DNA of 39,489 bases from Enterococcus mundtii (GCF_002947535.1 NZ_PUAP01000039.1:1-39489); one strand, 5' to 3'; positions 1-6,653 are shown, numbered from the stretch's first letter. Notes: generated by a model not told the origin, from the sequence alone. A program made the numbers and translations.

Positions 1-63
1 ATAGTTATGAAGAAGACACTAGTTTTCTTTAAAATACATTTATAATACTAGTATCTAATCCAG

Positions 64-400
64 CAAATTTGACAGTGGATAAATTAATATCTAGCGATTA
101 TGAACTATCTCAATTTATAATAGATTCGTTAGAGAAGAAGAATCTATGTGTTGTCAGTGATTGAAATCAGGATATATATTTGGTTTTAAAAAATGATCTT
201 GTTAACCAAGATCGAGATTTATTAATACAATAGGTGAGGCGGTAAATAGAAGTAAAGAAGAGAATAAACTTCACTATACTAATAATTTAGACTATCTAGA
301 ATATCATATGAAAAACAATATGGACTAGGGAATAAATAAGATAAATCCTATTGATCATTTAGATAAAGCTCGTAAAATGCATGACGGTTGTTACAAATAG
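64..400 (+). pseudogene. Decayed reading-frame remnant, unidentified
   Basis: No intact gene occurs in the first 570 bases, but coding-like stretches can be read in shifting frames. One run ends LEKKNLCVVSD before a stop. Another contains NKINPIDHLDKARKMHDGCYK before a stop at about 400, with internal stops between the pieces. The spacing and amino-acid composition suggest one gene broken by several stops and frameshifts. I do not recognise the family. The segment DKARKMHDGCY has a His-Asp-x-Cys-Tyr core faintly like phospholipase A2 active sites, but this is too short to use. Bases 400-570 show only AT-rich sequence leading into the next gene. Confidence 0.35.
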
Positions 401-570
401 AGGGGGATAATACAATATGAAGATTTATATAAAGTATTTAGCACAACCAAAACCCACTAACATTATATGCACCGTTGTTTCTGAATATTTTAATTGCTTA
501 TATTTATTATACTTAAGAAGTAGCAAAATATACGACTAAAAAATAAACAGACTGAAAGAAGTGAAAACAA

Positions 571-1005
571 ATGACAAAGGAACGGCTGCAAATTTATATT
601 GATCCTGAACATAGAGAAGCATTAGAAGAATTAAAAGAACTGTTAGCAGTGGAAGATTCAGCAACGGATAGTGCCTTAATTCGCTATATTATTTTGGAAT
701 TGTATCGATTAAAGACAAAAGAAAATATCCAAATGCGGGCACTTTTAAACCGTTTGGATGAACTTTTAATTTATTCAAATAGTTTTGCGGAAACGATGGA
801 CGTCGATATTTTTGATCTCGAAAATTCTGAAAAATACAAAGAAGTAAAGGCACAACAAAGAGGAAAATGGGCGAATAGTCGGCGAAAAAAAGCAAAAAAT
901 AAATCACAAAAAAGACCCGTTAATAATCAAAAAGAGAAAGCAAAAGAAGAAAAACTAAATTCAGAATCGCTCACTTACAATGATCTGATTGCGAAGTATT
1001 TGTAA
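571..1005 (+). CDS. Small plasmid protein with ribbon-helix-helix-like N-terminus and basic tail
   Basis: A 144-residue protein. The N-terminus (RLQIYIDPEHREALEELKEL, about residues 5-24) has the beta-strand then helix pattern of ribbon-helix-helix DNA-binding proteins. Residues about 90-130 are very rich in Lys, Arg and Gln, which would suit DNA or RNA binding or a flexible tail. A weak purine-rich site (agaagtgaa) precedes the ATG. It sits upstream of structured non-coding DNA (1045-1197 and 1809-2054), so a role in a nucleoprotein complex such as partition or a relaxosome is possible, but that is inference from position. No family was assigned with certainty. Confidence 0.7.
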   Translation: MTKERLQIYIDPEHREALEELKELLAVEDSATDSALIRYIILELYRLKTKENIQMRALLNRLDELLIYSNSFAETMDVDIFDLENSEKYKEVKAQQRGKWANSRRKKAKNKSQKRPVNNQKEKAKEEKLNSESLTYNDLIAKYL

Positions 1006-1044
1006 AAATTTGTCTTTCAAAAAGGACAATCGATGGTGGTACCT

Positions 1045-1088
1045 AGAGACTACTTTTCGCAAAAATGACTACTTGAGTAGTCTCTGAA
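1045..1088. repeat. Inverted repeat, 9-bp arms
   Basis: agagactac at 1045 is matched by gtagtctct ending at 1088, with a loop containing a second actac. It lies just downstream of the 144-residue gene and lacks a clear following T-run on the + strand, so it is not a convincing terminator. Confidence 0.5.
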
Positions 1089-1143
1089 CAACTCCCTGAC
1101 AACTGCTAAAAACTATGCTGTGGTATCACATTCATTTTCTTCA

Positions 1144-1197
1144 AAACGCAATAGGCACAGCCTATTTTCCCACTTTCAACCTGAGAGTGGTGCGTTT
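1144..1197. other. Compact three-way junction (closing stem plus two hairpins)
   Basis: aaacgca (1144-1150) pairs with tgcgttt (1191-1197). Inside it two hairpins are stacked without spare bases: ataggc/gcctat (1151-1156 with 1160-1165) and ccacttt/agagtgg (1170-1176 with 1184-1190, one G-T wobble). Only four bases (1166-1169) separate the inner hairpins. The fold works on either strand. The gene-free stretch 1006-1350 is otherwise featureless except for the inverted repeat at 1045. It could be a small structured RNA or a single-strand DNA element such as an origin. Confidence 0.5.
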
Positions 1198-1350
1198 ACC
1201 TTATGCTCTTTCCCTTTTTTGATCTAAAAGAAGCAATCGATTTACCTGTTCCTTCACTTTTTTATCAATATTTTTTCCTAAACGGTGAGTATAATTGTCG
1301 CTTTTCATTTTTATTTTAATATTCAAATTGAAGACAAGGAGTTCGGTTAG

Positions 1351-1704
1351 TTGATTTATACAATTAGTGACATTCAAAAATTATGTACACCAATATTTTT
1401 AGAATGGAAAATAAAAAAAGCTTTTTTGTTTGGGTCATACGCTCGAAACGAAGCAACAGAAACCAGTGATTTAGATATTTTAATCGACGGTGAAGGGTCT
1501 TTGCTCCACAATATATTTGATGTGATTCGGTTAAAAAGTAAATTAAGTAGCGCATTAAAAAAAGAGATAGACCTTATTACACTACGTGCAATCAACGCAG
1601 AAACAAACAAAAAAAGAAACCCTCTTCTCAAAGAAAATATAGAAGCAGATTGTGTAATGATTTATGATTTTAAAACGAGTGGCTCATTTAAAGTAAAGGG
1701 TTGA
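1351..1704 (+). CDS. MntA-like nucleotidyltransferase-domain protein
   Basis: A 117-residue protein starting at TTG 1351, chosen because aaggag lies eight bases upstream (1337-1342). It carries the minimal nucleotidyltransferase signature: GSYARNE at residues 28-34, then SDLDILID (Asp40 and Asp42), with a third acidic site near residue 73 in EIDLITL. This family includes MntA antitoxins, which AMPylate HepT toxins, and related small transferases. No HepT-like gene follows, because the next 370 bases are non-coding and structured. It is therefore an orphan transferase or the surviving half of a HepT/MntA pair. Confidence 0.75.
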   Translation: MIYTISDIQKLCTPIFLEWKIKKAFLFGSYARNEATETSDLDILIDGEGSLLHNIFDVIRLKSKLSSALKKEIDLITLRAINAETNKKRNPLLKENIEADCVMIYDFKTSGSFKVKG

Positions 1705-1808
1705 AGCGTAGATATCATTGATCATTTTTTACAAAACTTTTTATTAGCTAGAGAGAAAAAACTTTGCAAAATAGTTTACTTTCGTTATGATAAAAAAGAG
1801 AAATGGCG

Positions 1809-1936
1809 TACAGCGTTTGCTGTGCAGACGCTGTAGGATTTTTGCGCTAGCAAAAAATCCTTGTAGCCTTTCTGGGCCACTTCAGCTTGCTGTGCGAGCT
1901 GAAGTGGCCGTGACCCCCATTTACTAATAGGGGGGT
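1809..1936. repeat. Tandem array of four hairpins
   Basis: Four hairpins follow each other closely: tacagcgt/acgctgta (1809-1816, 1828-1835); ggattttt/aaaaatcc (1836-1843, 1853-1860); ggccacttcagct/agctgaagtggcc (1875-1887, 1897-1909, perfect 13 bp); and accccc/gggggt (1913-1918, 1931-1936). No ORF covers them and only short gaps separate the stems. Such dense secondary structure is typical of single-strand DNA signals (oriT, single-strand origin) or of a structured RNA. No relaxase gene is present in the window to decide between these. Confidence 0.6.
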
Positions 1937-2004
1937 TAGAAAACAACTTCCTACATGTAACGAGGTCAGTAAAACGTTAGTGCTGCATGGGATTGGTCAA
2001 TTTT

Positions 2005-2054
2005 AAGGTAGGTCACATTTTCGACCATAGAAAGTTGAAAATGTGACCTACCTT
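2005..2054. repeat. Perfect 18-bp inverted repeat, 14-base loop
   Basis: aaggtaggtcacattttc (2005-2022) is exactly complementary to 2037-2054. The hairpin lies between the four-hairpin array and the Fst locus. The following bases (ttcgat) are not a T-run, so a terminator role is weak. It may belong to the same structural element as 1809-1936. Confidence 0.65.
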
Positions 2055-2115
2055 TTCGATATCAATTTCCAAATAATTTCAGAACGAAAAAATGACTGGT
2101 ACTGATTGCTGCATT

Positions 2116-2144
2116 TTGATTTTTTCCAAATTTCTTGCTATAAT
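2116..2144 (+). promoter_or_regulatory. Promoter of the antitoxin RNA (RNA II)
   Basis: ttgatt (2116-2121), a 17-base spacer and a perfect tataat (2139-2144). It faces right into the short RNA II unit that ends at the hairpin at 2191-2220. Confidence 0.75.
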
Positions 2145-2150
2145 AAATGT

Positions 2151-2220
2151 GCGAAGCGATATTAAAGAACAAGCATGTTTACACCAAAAAGCCCTCCTAC
2201 TGCGAATAGGAGGGCTTTTT
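2151..2220 (+). ncRNA. Candidate RNA II antitoxin of an Fst/par type I locus
   Basis: A transcript of about 70 nt is predicted from the promoter at 2116-2144 to the hairpin terminator at 2191-2220. It converges on the fst transcript and shares that terminator, as in the par locus of pAD1. It carries two segments repeated in the fst initiation region: gcgatattaaag (2156-2167, again at 2341-2352) and agcatgtttacacc (2172-2185, again at 2358-2371 with one mismatch). Because the two RNAs are made from opposite strands, these direct repeats make them complementary at the fst start codon. This is the antitoxin mechanism established for par_pAD1. Confidence 0.75.
2191..2220. terminator. Shared bidirectional terminator of the fst locus
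   Basis: gccctccta (2191-2199) pairs with taggagggc (2207-2215). It has A-rich sequence before and a T-run after, so it can stop RNA II rightward and the fst mRNA leftward. Confidence 0.85.
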
Positions 2221-2275
2221 TTGCGCTGTTGCGACTCCAGCGTTGGGGCCAGAAGGCAACTACTTCGACTATCGG

Positions 2276-2362
2276 CTAATCGTCTAGCCAGCGATCAACT
2301 AGTAAGAGTACTAGACCCACGAATAGTGGAGCGATAATCAGCGATATTAAAGTTTCCAGCAT
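2276..2362 (-). CDS. fst: Fst-family type I toxin peptide
   Basis: A 28-residue peptide, MLETLISLIIAPLFVGLV followed by a Leu-rich stretch and a WLDD end. This has the Fst/Ldr-family signature: a single membrane helix with the APxFVGxV core and a short charged tail. Fst peptides act at the membrane and kill plasmid-free daughters. The SD (aagggggtg, leftward) is folded into a CCCC-GUAA-GGGG hairpin (+ strand 2371-2382) with a GNRA-type loop, matching the 5' stem-loop known to block fst translation in pAD1. A -10 element (TATACT, + strand 2398-2403) lies upstream. It is too short for routine ORF calling. The convergent RNA II at 2151-2220 is its antidote. Confidence 0.85.
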   Translation of the reverse strand: MLETLISLIIAPLFVGLVLLLVDRWLDD

Positions 2363-2370
2363 ATTTACAC

Positions 2371-2382
2371 CCCCTTACGGGG
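2371..2382 (-). promoter_or_regulatory. SD-sequestering stem-loop in fst leader
   Basis: Read leftward, ccccgtaagggg folds into a 4-bp G-C stem with a GUAA loop whose 3' arm is part of the fst Shine-Dalgarno. This hides the ribosome site, as in par_pAD1. Confidence 0.65.
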
Positions 2383-2397
2383 CAGTTGCCATTAACG

Positions 2398-2403
2398 AGT
2401 ATA
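2398..2403 (-). promoter_or_regulatory. -10 element of the fst mRNA
   Basis: Leftward TATACT about 40 bases upstream of the fst ATG. The -35 is weak: the bases 17 upstream read ctgatc. Confidence 0.45.
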
Positions 2404-2483
2404 ACATGAACAATTCAAGTGATCAGTTGTTTCTTTATTTTCTATTGCCTTTATAATAATCCATAAAAAGAGGAGTTGATCTT

Positions 2484-2717
2484 GTGCACGGTGCAGAGGA
2501 TTCTCGGCTAACCTATGAACTTTCCCGCTACTTGACCAATACAGAATGGGATCGAATCGAGCGAACCAAAAAAATTTATGAAAGGATCAAGAGTGAGGAA
2601 GAACTGAACCGACTTAGTAAATCCACAAAAATCCCTTTCGACCATTTACTGCTGATCATGCAAGGTGAGATCATAGCGGACGACTATACACTAAAATTAC
2701 TAGAAGAAAACATGTAG
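2484..2717 (+). CDS. Small plasmid protein next to fst
   Basis: A 77-residue, highly charged, helical protein (LTNTEWDRIERTKKIYERIK near residues 17-36) starting at GTG 2484, with gaggag about nine bases upstream. It is divergent from fst, starting about 80 bases beyond the fst promoter. I do not recognise a characterised family. The absence of membrane segments or Cys clusters suggests a cytoplasmic, possibly regulatory protein. The C-terminal half (STKIPFDHLLLIMQGE) might be a short helix-turn-helix-like unit, which is inference. Confidence 0.6.
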   Translation: MHGAEDSRLTYELSRYLTNTEWDRIERTKKIYERIKSEEELNRLSKSTKIPFDHLLLIMQGEIIADDYTLKLLEENM

Positions 2718-2764
2718 TTTTCTTACTGCATGTTCCTCTACTTTGATTGCTGCATTCAATCGGT

Positions 2765-2783
2765 TTCGCTTGGCAAAGCGAAT
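2765..2783. repeat. Short inverted repeat upstream of module copy 1
   Basis: ttcgctt and aagcgaa (2765-2771, 2776-2782) with a four-base loop, just upstream of the tatactaaaag element that begins both copies of the duplicated plasmid module. It is a possible operator. Confidence 0.35.
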
Positions 2784-2789
2784 TCATGT

Positions 2790-2952
2790 ATACTAAAAGA
2801 AAAACAAACGAGGTGGCACCCTTGTGACAACGGACAGATAACCAAAACAAATGTTGACAGTAAAAGAACTTGCTGAATTTTTTGGTATCAGCAGACAAGC
2901 TAGGTCGTCTCGAGTTGCTTGAAGCGTTCGAAGTTCCTGACACAGCAGCTGC
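2790..2952 (+). pseudogene. Deleted copy of the DUF536-like gene
   Basis: From tatactaaaag onward this segment is nearly identical to the 5' end of the intact gene at 4485: same SD, same five-codon leader (GTG 2824 to TAA 2841) and same ATG (2851). After the codons for GISRQA the sequence jumps ahead 104 bases relative to the intact copy. The jump lies exactly between two gacaagcta repeats found in the intact copy at 4528-4536 and 4632-4640. Since 104 is not a multiple of three, the frame shifts and ends in a TGA after 23 codons. The module therefore lost function by slipped-strand or recombinational deletion. The 3' part is unrelated to the intact copy beyond about 2950. Confidence 0.85.
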
Positions 2953-3037
2953 ACGTATACTAAAACTAAAAACTGATAGACCAACATTAAGAAAAGAGAA
3001 TATATTATAGAAAATATAACTTTAATGTGGAATAGTT

Positions 3038-3199
3038 ATGGGTAAATTCTTTTCAAAATATGATTAGTTTTTATATTTTATTGTCGCTATTTTAAGTTTA
3101 ATCGCATTTCTAGCAAGACATAGTACAATTTGGTTAGTGTTATTTTTCGGGTGGTTAAGTATTGGATTTACTCATGTCGCAAGAAAAAAGCACAAGTAG
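3038..3199 (+). pseudogene. Small membrane protein gene with in-frame TAG
   Basis: A 54-codon frame that starts MGKFFSKYD, is interrupted by TAG as codon 10, then continues with two hydrophobic helices (FLYFIVAILSLIAFLA and TIWLVLFFGWLSIGF) and a basic tail ending RKKHK. The composition fits a two-helix membrane peptide with a positively charged cytoplasmic end. The single stop suggests a recent inactivating mutation or re-initiation downstream. It is followed directly by a strong bidirectional terminator (3211-3243). Family unknown. Confidence 0.5.
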
Positions 3200-3210
3200 C
3201 AAAGTAAAAA

Positions 3211-3243
3211 AACTTGCAAAGATTTTTCTTTGCAAGTTTTTTT
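3211..3243. terminator. Bidirectional terminator
   Basis: aacttgcaaag (3211-3221) pairs with ctttgcaagtt (3228-3238), flanked by A-run and T-run. It separates the rightward small gene from the end of the leftward S41 peptidase gene. Confidence 0.8.
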
Positions 3244-4199
3244 TACTTTAATTGAGATCTTATCCATTCTATTGCAGAACTTTTGCTATTATTTGTTCGA
3301 ACATCTGGATTAATAGGAACATTTTTATAAATTTTATTTGTTCTGTCTTTTACAAAAGCAGAAGTTATTTGTAATGTCGATCCATCGTATAAATAGACAG
3401 TTTGATTGGCAGAAGTGTAACCTGCTGAATCAGACCCAAAAAATTTAACATTAGGGATCCCCTTAAAGCACAAAGCGGTTAATTCGCCAGAACTCCCTGT
3501 ATTACTGTCTATTAATATGGCAATCGGCACTTTTTTTATTTTTTTGTTATCACTTATTTTTATTGTTGAGATGTTACTGTTTAATTCGCCACTTTTAAGA
3601 GTTACAGGCTCTAAATCGTTGTTTTTATCTACATAACTAAATAATTTACCATCTGGTAATATGGCAGATAGACCTAATATCATAGGAGCCATATCTCCTC
3701 CTGTATTTCCACATAAATCAACAATTACGGACTTATAAATTTTCTTATGCAATGCCGTTTCTAAAATAGTAGTATACTCTTCGGCTTCTTTATCACTTCC
3801 AGTAAATGCAGGAATAGTTAATACTAAAATATCATTTTCGACTTCTGCCTTGGGTTTTACATATTCTTCAATACTTTTTTTTGACATATTTTCTTCATCT
3901 TCAATAAACGAATGCTTGCCTCCTGCAACTTTAATCGCCTTTTTTAAATTAGGGATTGTTTCTGCATAATCTTTAGCATTTGATGTTTCTTGTATCGTAT
4001 TTTTTTTAGTTTCTACCCATTCTTTTGAGTCAGTGAACAGCCCAAGTTCGTCCATGTTATTTAGGGCAACTTGTACATACTTCTGAGGGGATGGTGGTAC
4101 TAAATATATGTTTAATTTATACCCCAAAAAATAGATAATCCCTAAAAATAAAACACATATTGTCACTACAGCTAATAAAATACGCTTCACTATTTTCAT
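3243..4199 (-). CDS. Membrane-anchored S41-family peptidase
   Basis: 318 residues. An N-terminal membrane segment (residues about 7-27) would anchor it with the peptidase outside the cell. The S41 (C-terminal processing peptidase) fold is shown by DLCGNTGGD (161-169), the DLRGNxGG motif with Arg replaced by Cys. TGSSGE (234-239) carries the nucleophile Ser, SAGYTSAN lies at 258-265, and a GGKHSF His lies at residue 95 as in S41B-type enzymes. No PDZ domain is visible, and the protein is shorter than CtpA/CtpB. Start is ATG 4199. It is a single gene on its strand between duplicated module copies, so the duplication may have arisen around its insertion. The substrate is unknown; plasmid-borne members may process exported peptides. 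Confidence 0.8.
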   Translation of the reverse strand: MKIVKRILLAVVTICVLFLGIIYFLGYKLNIYLVPPSPQKYVQVALNNMDELGLFTDSKEWVETKKNTIQETSNAKDYAETIPNLKKAIKVAGGKHSFIEDEENMSKKSIEEYVKPKAEVENDILVLTIPAFTGSDKEAEEYTTILETALHKKIYKSVIVDLCGNTGGDMAPMILGLSAILPDGKLFSYVDKNNDLEPVTLKSGELNSNISTIKISDNKKIKKVPIAILIDSNTGSSGELTALCFKGIPNVKFFGSDSAGYTSANQTVYLYDGSTLQITSAFVKDRTNKIYKNVPINPDVRTNNSKSSAIEWIRSQLK

Positions 4200-4457
4200 A
4201 CTAAGTATTCTCCATAAATGATTTTAATATTATTAAAACATAATTTGGATGGAAAACCATGGACCTTACGACCGATTAGTGATAAAAACTATTAGCGTTC
4301 ATTTTTCTCTCTAATCTCTAAATAGTTGCTTATTATATTTTTTTCATATGCATTTTTGAAAAATATTTTCTAATTGATTAGAAAGGATCTTATTGAAATT
4401 CGTTTATTAGATCGGATTCCTATATACTAAAAGAAAAACAAACGAGGTGACACCCTT

Positions 4458-4475
4458 GTGACAACGGATAGATAA
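4458..4475 (+). promoter_or_regulatory. Five-codon leader frame before the DUF536-like gene
   Basis: The only good SD here (acgagg) serves GTG 4458, which reads MTTDR then TAA. The main ATG (4485) lies nine bases on, in the same frame, with no SD of its own. The same GTG, stop and ATG are kept in the deleted copy (2824-2853). This suggests either translational coupling by re-initiation or an old nonsense mutation older than the duplication. Confidence 0.5.
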
Positions 4476-4484
4476 CCAAAACAA

Positions 4485-5027
4485 ATGTTGACAGTAAAAG
4501 AACTTGCTGAACTTTTTGGTATCAGCAGACAAGCTATGAGGAAACATGCTGACAACCTAGAGCCAACATACCTTGCCAAAAACAGCCAAGGGTATAAGAC
4601 AGTTCTGTGGTCGGGAGTGTTGCACCTTGCTGACAAGCTAGGACGTGCTGAGTTGCTTGAAGCGTTCGAACTTCCTGACGCAGCAAGCTCTGACAGTATA
4701 GAAACGAAGTTGTTTGCACAGTTGCAACAAAAGGACGCACAAATTGATCAGCTACAGTCGTTATTAGTCCAACAACAAAAACTTCTTGATCAGCAACAAC
4801 AACTAACTTTGCAAGGGAACAAACAAATACTGCTTCTGACGTCGCAGGAACATTTTTCAGAAGATTTAAACAAAGAACCCCACAATAATACCAAAAATTT
4901 TAAAACGTCTCAGAGTGGTTATGAGAGCCCCACAGAACATAAAGGGAAATTTACTCCTGAAAATGAAGTCATGCGACCGAAACAAGAAAGACAGAAGAAG
5001 TGGTGGCACTTTTTCCGTGAACTCTAA
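4485..5027 (+). CDS. DUF536-like plasmid protein (helix-turn-helix plus coiled coil)
   Basis: 180 residues. Residues 1-45 (LTVKELAELFGISRQAMRKH and on) form a helix-turn-helix of the MerR-like sort. Residues about 75-115 are a Gln-rich heptad region (QQKDAQIDQLQSLLVQQQK) typical of DUF536 proteins found beside replication genes on lactococcal and enterococcal theta plasmids. These proteins are thought to act in plasmid replication or copy control. Start at ATG 4485 depends on the upstream five-codon leader. It is followed 20 bases later by another small HTH-like gene, so the two form an operon. A deleted duplicate lies at 2790-2952. No rep gene is next to it, which is unusual for this family. 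Confidence 0.75.
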   Translation: MLTVKELAELFGISRQAMRKHADNLEPTYLAKNSQGYKTVLWSGVLHLADKLGRAELLEAFELPDAASSDSIETKLFAQLQQKDAQIDQLQSLLVQQQKLLDQQQQLTLQGNKQILLLTSQEHFSEDLNKEPHNNTKNFKTSQSGYESPTEHKGKFTPENEVMRPKQERQKKWWHFFREL

Positions 5028-5047
5028 GATAGTGTTGAAAGGATGAA

Positions 5048-5392
5048 TTGTGTATGTCGTTTTCAGCTTATGTTGACAGCTATCCGATTACTGCGTATAT
5101 CGTGGGGCACCTTGGTTTGTCGGTGAGTGATTTTTGTCGGCGGTATGAATTTGATCCCACGATCGTCAGCGGCTGGCAGACAGCGAATCGTTCCGTTTTC
5201 TCCTTGCCTGCTGACTTTGTGGAATGCCTGGCTATTACGTCCGACAAAACAGCGGATCAAGTCCGCTGCATTTTACGCTTGTTAGAAAAGCAACATTTCG
5301 CTTATCTTGCGACGAGTCCAGCTTGGAACATAACACCGTTCCAACTCGTCCCCCCGGTTTCTTCACAAAAGACCCAAAGAGAAGAAGCTTGA
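5048..5392 (+). CDS. Small plasmid protein, Cro-like helix-turn-helix
   Basis: 114 residues from TTG 5048, or 112 from ATG 5054; aaagga at 5037-5042 fits both. Residues about 22-45 (LGLSVSDFCRRYEFDPTIVS then GW) read as a Cro/XRE-type helix-turn-helix, with VSGW in the recognition helix. The rest is mixed helical with several Cys. It follows the DUF536-like gene by 20 bases and precedes a strong terminator at 5447, so it is the last gene of that operon. It is probably a DNA-binding copy-control or accessory protein. The assignment rests on motif and context only. Confidence 0.65.
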   Translation: MCMSFSAYVDSYPITAYIVGHLGLSVSDFCRRYEFDPTIVSGWQTANRSVFSLPADFVECLAITSDKTADQVRCILRLLEKQHFAYLATSPAWNITPFQLVPPVSSQKTQREEA

Positions 5393-5446
5393 TTTACCGA
5401 CGTTTTAGGCTTTCAACATAGCTAGACCAATTGAAAATCACAAAGA

Positions 5447-5482
5447 ACGCCCGTCAATCGTTTGATTGACGGGCGTCTTGTG
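5447..5482. terminator. Strong terminator between convergent operons
   Basis: acgcccgtcaatc (5447-5459) pairs exactly with gattgacgggcgt (5464-5476), followed by a T-rich stretch. It ends the rightward DUF536 operon. Confidence 0.85.
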
Positions 5483-5506
5483 TTAACTATATTTAAAATA
5501 ACTGAG

Positions 5507-5683
5507 TTAATCCAAAAGTGTTATTGTTGCGATTGCTGTTTTCAATATGATTAAATGCTTTTTTGTTGTTTCAACTTCTACTCTCATAGAATCTTCAAAA
5601 ATATTTATTACTGTACCTCTAATATTTTCTATTTTATCGTTTAAAAATAGAATGTCTACGTGTGAGCCTAATAATACTTTCAT
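5507..5683 (-). CDS. Small Sm/Hfq-like beta-barrel protein
   Basis: 58 residues from ATG 5683, chosen because an aagaggt SD lies upstream; the longer TTG frame has no SD. The pattern of alternating strands resembles the Sm fold. VDILFLNDKIENIRGTVINI matches Sm1 of Hfq in spacing (V-x-I-x-L-x-N, then R-G-x-V-x-x-F). LIILKTAIATI near the C-terminus matches the Hfq Sm2 motif around KHAIST. The N-terminal helix of Hfq is absent. It is the third cistron of a leftward operon whose second gene is broken, and the stop of that gene overlaps its leader. A role in RNA binding is inference. Small SH3-like proteins could look similar. Confidence 0.55.
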   Translation of the reverse strand: MKVLLGSHVDILFLNDKIENIRGTVINIFEDSMRVEVETTKKHLIILKTAIATITLLD

Positions 5684-5696
5684 TTCTAAATACCTC

Positions 5697-6185
5697 TTAT
5701 TTCCTTTCAAGAATCACTTTTTTTGATGGCTTATTACCATGTCTTATAAAAACTCGAATATGATCCAGAACTTCCTCTGTCGTGCTTACCTGCTTGACAT
5801 AAACTGCATACCCACTTACCCATTCATAACCATTTCAAACATTTAAAGCCTTATAGCGCTTATTATAATAGTCCCCGACTGCTGCTCCTGTAGCAATTTT
5901 ATGCTTTCTATAAGCTGCAAATAGGACATCCACTCTGTAAGCACGTGTGCGATTAAAAACTGGTATAGGATCTTCAACAGTATATTTATATACAGATCCA
6001 ACTTCTTCTGTCGAGTAACCATATTCTTCTAAAATCGAGCTAATTGTTTCTAAGTTTTCAACTTTTTCTAAAACTACCGTTTCATTGTCAATAGTAGCAA
6101 CCTTTGTTTCTGAAGCTTCAACATTTTTAGAAAACAATACACCCAAAGACACAACTACTCCCAATAAAAACAATTATTTTTTCAT
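5697..6185 (-). pseudogene. Exported protein gene with two in-frame stops
   Basis: Read leftward from ATG 6185 the frame is MKK, TAA, then a signal peptide (LFLLGVVVSLGVLF) with a cleavage-like VEAS, about 100 residues of soluble domain, TGA at 5835-5837, then NGYEWVSGYAVYVKQV and a terminal KVILERK before TAA (5697-5699). Both stops are single-codon interruptions of a continuous frame of about 160 codons, so the intact ancestor was a secreted protein. A TTG at 6173 could still start a 112-residue product lacking the first signal-peptide residues and the C-terminus. It is the middle gene of an operon (6679 to 5507). Family not recognised. Confidence 0.7.
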
Positions 6186-6206
6186 GCACAATACGCCTAA
6201 CTATTT

Positions 6207-6653
6207 TTAATTTTGATTGATTTGATTCCACTTATCTTTCGCACTAGTAAAAACATTTTTTACAACTTTTATATCTTCACTAGAAACTGTTTTTCCAGTT
6301 GTTTCGTCTATAACGTTAAAACTCGAATCCATGTGTACCGTTTCACTGATATTTCCGCTTGTTGTCCATGTCACTTGAAAATCATTGTCATTTCCATCGT
6401 AATCAACTAATATGCCATTTTCATAATCTGTAGCTGTAATAGGAAGACTGGCTGGCACTTCAAATATATTTTCAGTACTAAGTTCAACAACAGAATACCC
6501 AATACCATTTTCATTGGTAGTATACGTTCTCCCAGTTTTTTCCCATGTAGAAACTTGTGAATATAAATCAGAGAGTTTATTCTTTTGAACTGTAGTAAAT
6601 CCTGTAACTCCCCCAATTAATACCACAAAAAACAAAATAACTACAATCACCAT
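6207..6653 (-). CDS. Membrane-anchored extracytoplasmic protein, possibly frameshifted near its start
   Basis: 148 residues from ATG 6653: one N-terminal membrane helix (VIVVILFFVVLIGGV) then a mostly beta extracellular domain with many Thr, Ser and Asn. The good SD (aaaggag) does not precede this ATG but a second one at 6679. That one opens MKNMKRSKK and runs into a stop because the A-run at 6653-6659 has seven As; eight would join it in frame. So the natural N-terminus is probably MKNMKRSKKMVIVV, lost by a one-base deletion, restored by slippage, or mis-sequenced. First gene of the leftward operon with a consensus promoter at 6748-6776. Family unknown. Confidence 0.65.
   Translation of the reverse strand: MVIVVILFFVVLIGGVTGFTTVQKNKLSDLYSQVSTWEKTGRTYTTNENGIGYSVVELSTENIFEVPASLPITATDYENGILVDYDGNDNDFQVTWTTSGNISETVHMDSSFNVIDETTGKTVSSEDIKVVKNVFTSAKDKWNQINQN

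Noticed and set aside
1351-2000. HepT/MntA toxin-antitoxin pair
   Set aside because: The MntA-like gene is present, but no HepT RxxxxH-type protein lies on either side.
2092-2337. 81-codon rightward frame over the Fst locus
   Set aside because: It runs through RNA II, the shared terminator and the antisense of fst; no SD and no protein-like composition.
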